This document shows, piece by piece, positions 5,936-8,523 of a stretch of 8,523 nucleotides of DNA. Within the stretch, counting starts at the first letter, position 1; each line of letters starts with the position of its first letter. Under the pieces are notes generated by a model. It saw nothing but the letters and a program-made list of their open reading frames with translations. It ran no database searches and was not told the origin of the DNA. The position numbers and the translations under genes are program-made. Where the stretch lies: NCBI GenBank assembly GCA_003541445.1, contig DPMO01000083.1, positions 1 to 8,523 on the forward strand, read 5' to 3'. Origin of the DNA: Clostridiales bacterium. Lineage in GTDB: Bacteria; Bacillota; Sulfobacillia; UBA995; UBA9673.

Positions 5936-7562
5936 TAGGCCCGTGATCATCTCCGTGGCGAGCGGGAAGGGCGGGACGGGAAAGACCACCCTCGCGGTGA
6001 ATCTCGCCCTCGCCCTTTCCGCCTTTCATGATGTCCGGCTTATCGACGCCGACGTCGAGGAGCCCAACGCCCATATCTTCTTGAGGCCGGACCTCACGGG
6101 CAGGCGCACGGTGGAGCTGCCGGTGCCGGAGGTCGACAAGGACCGCTGTAGCTTCTGTGGCCGATGCGCCGAGGTATGCGCCTACGGGGCCGTCACGGTC
6201 ATAGCCGACAGCGTTCTCGTGTTCCCCGAACTCTGTCACGGATGCGGAGGCTGCACCCTGCTCTGCCCGGAGAAGGCCGTGACCGAGCGGCCCCGAGCCG
6301 TCGGCGTCGTCGAGTGGGGCCTGGCCGGTGAGGTGGCCTTCGTCCACGGCCGGCTGAATCCCGGAGAAGCCCTGGTTCCGCCGGTGACCCGGGCCGTCAA
6401 GGAGTTCATCAGGCCTGACGGGCTCACCATCATCGACGCCCCTCCCGGAACAGCGTGTCCGGCGGTAGCCGCCGTCTCCGGCAGCGACTACTGCATCCTG
6501 GTCACGGAGCCGACCCGCTTCGGTCTGAATGACCTGGATCTGGCCGTCGAGATGGTCCGGAAGCTCGGCCTCCCGGCCGGCGTCGTGATCAACCGGTTCG
6601 ACCTGGGTGACGGACGCGTCGAGCAGTACTGCGCCCGGCAGCGCCTTCCGGTCCTCGGGCACCTTCCCTTCGACCGGAAGCTGGCCGTCGAGAGAGCGAC
6701 AAGGAGGTGCCGAAGGCATGAAGGTGGCCGTATCGTCGCGAGGTCCCGACCTGGAATCCCCGGTCGACCCGAGGTTCGGCCGGTGCGCCTACTTCATCAT
6801 CGTCGACCCGGAGACCCGCGAGTTCGAGGCGGTGGCCAACCCGGGGGTCCAGGCGGCGCACGGCGCAGGGACACAGGCCGCCCAGGTCGTGGGAAGCCGC
6901 GGGGTCGGGGCCGTCATCACCGGGAACATCGGCCCGAACCCGATGCGGGCCCCCTCCGCCGCAGGCATCGAGGTCTACGCCGGAGCCGGCGGGACCGTGG
7001 CCCAAGCCCTGGACGCCTATGTCAGCGGGAACCTTACCAAGGTCTCGTCGCCGACCGTCGCGACCCACTCCGGTCTCGGGCGTGGAGGCGGCGGGGGCCG
7101 CCGGCGGTTCAGCACCTCCTGACCGGCGGACCCCGATTCGAGCGCTTGGAGGGACCATCCATGAAGATTGCCGTAGCCACGGACGGCGCGGTAGTCGCCG
7201 CCCACTTCGGCCGTTGCCCCGCCTACACGACTTTCGTCGTCGAAGGCGGCGAGATCGTCAACAGGCTTGTCGTCCCCAACCCCGGGCACGAGCCGGGCCG
7301 GCTCCCCCGCTACCTCGCCGACCTCGGGGTCGACGTCATCGTCGCCGGCGGGATGGGAAGGAGAGCCCACGCCCTTTTCGCCCAGCAGGGCATCGAGACC
7401 GTCGTCGGGGCCAGCGGCCCGGTGGACGAGGTCGTCCGAGCCTTCCTGGCCGGCCGGCTCGAGACGGGACCGAGTCTTTGTGACCACGGCCCGGCGGCCG
7501 AAGGTGCCTGCTCCCGCCAAGGCGGCCACCGCAGCCGGGAGGACCACGGAACGGCAGGCTGA
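5907..7562 (+). CDS. MinD/Mrp-like P-loop ATPase with inserted two-cluster ferredoxin domain; frame runs on without its own stop
   Basis: Residues 1 to about 262 are a MinD-superfamily ATPase with an inserted ferredoxin domain. The Walker A is GKGGTGKTT (20-28, deviant type with signature lysine) and the Walker B-like strand is IIDAPPGT (175-182). Two CX2CX2CX3C [4Fe-4S] motifs are at Cys81, 84, 87, 91 and Cys110, 113, 116, 120. Relatives are thought to carry or transfer Fe-S clusters (Mrp/Nbp35-like), but this subgroup is uncharacterised. The last recognisable ATPase text is LPFDRKLAVERA (near 6695); about 20 C-terminal residues of typical members are missing. The frame then has no stop. It passes out of frame through the first NifX-like gene and joins the second NifX-like gene in frame at 7161, ending at 7562. 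A one-base restoration near 6690 would end the ATPase at a TGA overlapping the next ATG (ATGA, 6718-6721). Start: the GTG at 5907 has a GGAG 6 nt upstream; the GTG at 5943 would give a more family-like N-terminus (IISVASGKGG). Confidence 0.75.
   Translation: MTTMMTDRVDRPVIISVASGKGGTGKTTLAVNLALALSAFHDVRLIDADVEEPNAHIFLRPDLTGRRTVELPVPEVDKDRCSFCGRCAEVCAYGAVTVIADSVLVFPELCHGCGGCTLLCPEKAVTERPRAVGVVEWGLAGEVAFVHGRLNPGEALVPPVTRAVKEFIRPDGLTIIDAPPGTACPAVAAVSGSDYCILVTEPTRFGLNDLDLAVEMVRKLGLPAGVVINRFDLGDGRVEQYCARQRLPVLGHLPFDRKLAVERATRRCRRHEGGRIVARSRPGIPGRPEVRPVRLLHHRRPGDPRVRGGGQPGGPGGARRRDTGRPGRGKPRGRGRHHREHRPEPDAGPLRRRHRGLRRSRRDRGPSPGRLCQREPYQGLVADRRDPLRSRAWRRRGPPAVQHLLTGGPRFERLEGPSMKIAVATDGAVVAAHFGRCPAYTTFVVEGGEIVNRLVVPNPGHEPGRLPRYLADLGVDVIVAGGMGRRAHALFAQQGIETVVGASGPVDEVVRAFLAGRLETGPSLCDHGPAAEGACSRQGGHRSREDHGTAG
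6718..7122 (+). CDS. NifX/NifB-like (dinitrogenase iron-molybdenum cofactor biosynthesis domain) protein
   Basis: This is a complete 134-residue single-domain protein of the Di-Nase Fe-Mo cofactor family. Motifs: MKVAVSSRGPDLESPVDPRFGRCAYF at the start (split here as MKVAVSSRGPDLESP and VDPRFGRCAYF), EAVANPG, GAGTQAAQVV, AVITGNIGPNP and AAGIEVYAGAGGTVAQAL. The tail is short and Gly/Arg-rich. Members such as NifX and NafY bind Fe-Mo cofactor or its precursors; stand-alone versions in organisms without nitrogenase have unknown roles, perhaps Fe-S binding. No nif structural genes are present here. The ATG has a strong AAGGAGGTG (6701-6709) 8 nt upstream. It lies in a different frame inside the over-long ATPase frame, and its good ribosome binding site and conserved sequence show that it is the real gene there. 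Confidence 0.88.
   Translation: MKVAVSSRGPDLESPVDPRFGRCAYFIIVDPETREFEAVANPGVQAAHGAGTQAAQVVGSRGVGAVITGNIGPNPMRAPSAAGIEVYAGAGGTVAQALDAYVSGNLTKVSSPTVATHSGLGRGGGGGRRRFSTS
7161..7562 (+). CDS. Second NifX/NifB-like protein (dinitrogenase Fe-Mo cofactor domain)
   Basis: The protein has 133 residues of the same family as the gene before it but of a distinct, more compact subtype. It has MKIAVATDGAVVAAHFGRCPAY, lacking the DxxVDPRFGR insert, then VVPNPGHEPGRLPRYLADLGV, DVIVAGGMGRRAHALFAQQGI and VVGASGPVDEVVRAFLAGRL. The end has CDHG and a further Cys (residues 107-117), like members with a C-terminal metal-binding tail. GGAGGG at 7148-7153 lies 7 nt before the ATG, so an independent start is likely even though the ATPase frame reads into it in phase. 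Two divergent copies in tandem suggest a heterodimer or separate cofactor roles; that is inference. Confidence 0.87.
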   Translation: MKIAVATDGAVVAAHFGRCPAYTTFVVEGGEIVNRLVVPNPGHEPGRLPRYLADLGVDVIVAGGMGRRAHALFAQQGIETVVGASGPVDEVVRAFLAGRLETGPSLCDHGPAAEGACSRQGGHRSREDHGTAG

Positions 7563-7567
7563 CGAGG

Positions 7568-7801
7568 ATGCCTGATTTCGACGGGACGGGGCCCCGCGGC
7601 CGGGGGCCGGGAACAGGCCGCGGCCGCGGACCCTGCCGGCGGTCGCCAGCCGGCCGCGGGGGACGGTGGGCGATACCCACCGCCGCGTGGGCCCTGCTCG
7701 ACCTGGTCCTCGGTCGGGGCCTCGCAAGCCGGGGCGGTCGCGGGAACGCGGGCCGGAAAGGCAGGCCCCGAGGCGGTCGCGGAGGCGGGGGCAACCCCTG
7801 A
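7568..7801 (+). CDS. Small DUF5320-like Gly/Arg-rich protein
   Basis: The 77-residue frame begins PDFDGTGPRGRGPGTGRGRGPC, which matches the DUF5320 N-terminal pattern (FDGTGP, then GxGPxTGRGRG and a Cys). A short hydrophobic stretch (TAAWALLDLVLG, residues 38-49) follows, and the rest is Gly/Arg-rich low complexity. The ATG lies 5 nt after the stop of the second NifX-like gene; a GACGAGG directly abuts the ATG, a poor spacing, so translation is probably coupled to the gene before. It has no coiled-coil tail, unlike the first DUF5320 protein of this cluster. The function is unknown. Confidence 0.65.
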   Translation: MPDFDGTGPRGRGPGTGRGRGPCRRSPAGRGGRWAIPTAAWALLDLVLGRGLASRGGRGNAGRKGRPRGGRGGGGNP

Positions 7802-7912
7802 CCAGGGCGAAGGGACCTCCTGACAGAACATAGAACACAAGGGGGACACTAGAACCTGCAGGCAGCCGTGTGAGCCCTCCAGGCTATGACCACGGCACCG
7901 GGAGGAATGTGA
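7802..7912 (+). other. Spacer before the DUF134 gene
   Basis: This 110-bp non-coding stretch is less G+C-rich in its middle. TAGAAC occurs twice, 18 bp apart in CATAGAACAC and ACTAGAACCT (about 7830-7856), and CCTGCAGG is palindromic. I find no convincing -35/-10 pair, no terminator hairpin with a T run, and no second copy of the palindrome at 5429-5452. An 8-codon frame (7886-7912) contains the ribosome binding site of the next gene and its TGA directly abuts the TTG start. Confidence 0.4.
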
Positions 7913-8356
7913 TTGCCTCGGCCGCGCAAGCCCCGCTTCGTCGAGTTTCTCCCCCACGTGACCTACTTCAAGCCCGCCGGGGTCCCGATGGCCGCTCTCG
8001 ACGAGGTGCGCCTCGGAGTGGACGAACTCGAGGCCCTGCGCCTCAAAGACCTCGAGGGGCTCGACCAGGAGGAGTGCGCCAGGCGCATGAACCTGGCCCA
8101 GAGCACCTTCCAGCGCCTGCTGGCCGGCGCGCGCGAGAAGCTCACCCGCGGAATCGTCGAGGGCAAGGCCATCCGCATCGAGGGCGGCGACTACCGCTTC
8201 GTCGCCCGCACCTTCTTCTGCCCGGAATGCGGGAGCCGCTGGAGACGTGAGGCGCCGCCTCCCGCGGAACCCCCTGAGACCTGTCCTGCCTGCGGGAACC
8301 CCGACATCGCCCCCCACTGGCGGGGAGGGCGTCGGCACGGGAGGAGGGGACGCTGA
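7913..8356 (+). CDS. DUF134-family helix-turn-helix protein with C-terminal zinc ribbon
   Basis: The protein has 147 residues. The N-terminal part is classic DUF134: [46 protein letters not shown], and a helix-turn-helix of sigma-70 region-4 type (residues about 42-75, [18 protein letters not shown]), ending [13 protein letters not shown]. The C-terminus adds a zinc ribbon with Cys103, Cys106, Cys124 and Cys127 (CPEC, CPAC), then an Arg/Gly/His-rich tail. DUF134 proteins are presumed DNA-binding regulators and often sit with NifX-like and MinD-like ATPase genes. The TTG start at 7913 is supported by GGAGG 7 nt upstream and by the family N-terminus. The zinc ribbon may sense metal or redox state; that is inference. 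Confidence 0.9.
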   Translation: MPRPRKPRFVEFLPHVTYFKPAGVPMAALDEVRLGVDELEALRLKDLEGLDQEECARRMNLAQSTFQRLLAGAREKLTRGIVEGKAIRIEGGDYRFVARTFFCPECGSRWRREAPPPAEPPETCPACGNPDIAPHWRGGRRHGRRGR

Positions 8357-8377
8357 AAGGGCGCCCCCCTCTTGCCG

Positions 8378-8523
8378 TCAGCCGGTGAGGTAGGCCTCGA
8401 TCTGACGGGTGTGGTACCTCTCGTGCCAGGCCATCCTCCGCAGGACCTTCCTCGCCGTCCACGTCTCGGAATGCGGGTCGTGGCGGGTCGTGCGCTGGCG
8501 GTCCTCGTCGCTGAGGTCATCGG
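8378..8523 (-). CDS. DinB-like (DUF664/DinB_2) protein, C-terminal end only
   Basis: The last 48 residues of a minus-strand gene enter from the right edge and stop at TGA (8380-8378). The text ETWTARKVLRRMAWHERYHTRQIEAYL closely resembles the C-terminal helix of DinB-like four-helix-bundle proteins, where the His pair in WHERYHTRQI contributes to a metal site (split here for length: ETWTARKVLRRM and AWHERYHTRQIEAYL). Such proteins include thiol-dependent and stress-related enzymes; no specific role can be given from the fragment. It converges on the DUF134 gene with 21 bp between their ends and no clear terminator. Confidence 0.75.
   Translation of the reverse strand, partial: DDLSDEDRQRTTRHDPHSETWTARKVLRRMAWHERYHTRQIEAYLTG

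Noticed and set aside
5628..6719. Minus-strand frame of about 360 codons opposite DUF5320 and the ATPase
   Set aside because: It opposes the Walker A and ferredoxin motifs and has no likeness to a protein family.
7886..7912. Eight-codon frame ending directly before the DUF134 TTG start, as a possible coupling upstream ORF
   Set aside because: It has no ribosome binding site of its own and contains that of DUF134; chance is the simplest reading.
7310..8338. Minus-strand frame of about 340 codons opposite the second NifX-like gene and DUF134
   Set aside because: It is antisense to two conserved genes and compositionally typical of a shadow frame.
8357..8377. Possible bidirectional terminator between DUF134 and the DinB-like gene
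   Set aside because: Only a short GGGCGCCC palindrome is present, without a stable stem or T/A runs.

Overview
The window is very rich in G+C and uses ATG, GTG and TTG starts with good Shine-Dalgarno sites and a consensus sigma-70/sigma-A promoter, so it is bacterial. The gene set suggests an anaerobic or thermophilic lineage such as a high-G+C Firmicute: a MinD-type ATPase with two ferredoxin motifs, NifX/NifB-like proteins, DUF5320, DUF134, a slipin and lipoate biosynthesis. This taxonomic guess rests on gene content and style only and is weak. There is no rRNA, tRNA, CRISPR array or recognisable insertion sequence.

Left part (1-1463). A DtxR/MntR-type metalloregulator is cut by the left edge and read leftwards. 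It diverges from a slipin (SPFH) membrane-protein gene across a 0.2-kb A+T-richer spacer. The spacer holds a perfect TTAGGC-TT-GCCTAA palindrome that looks like an iron-box operator.

Middle part (1461-5406, all minus strand). In transcription order this block holds (i) a reading frame joining the catalytic C-terminal half of a 2-oxoacid dehydrogenase E2 to a dihydrolipoamide dehydrogenase (E3), (ii) an octanoyltransferase LipB fused to a lipoyl synthase LipA, and (iii) a PAP2-family phosphatase. The first two would make and use lipoyl groups, but they look damaged. The E2 lacks the first half of its lipoyl domain, including the lipoyl lysine, and part of its core. The E3 lacks its central/dimerisation region and changes frame twice. 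The LipB-LipA fusion has one frameshift just after the radical-SAM cysteines. The PAP2 gene looks intact.

Right part (5400-8356, plus strand). A TTGACA-N16-TATAAT promoter is followed directly by a 24-bp near-perfect palindrome, a likely operator over the transcription start. It drives a cluster: DUF5320 protein, MinD-like ATPase with two [4Fe-4S] motifs, two NifX/NifB-like proteins, a second small DUF5320-like protein, and a DUF134 helix-turn-helix protein with a zinc ribbon. Such genes recur together in anaerobes, with a suspected but unproven role in Fe-S or metal-cofactor handling. The ATPase frame has no stop of its own and stays open through the next gene into the second NifX-like gene.

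The right edge (8378-8523) holds the C-terminal end of a DinB-like protein on the minus strand. The main open question is whether the broken frames are real gene decay or, for the single-base events, sequencing errors in G+C-rich DNA. The large domain losses in E2/E3 cannot be explained by single-base errors.
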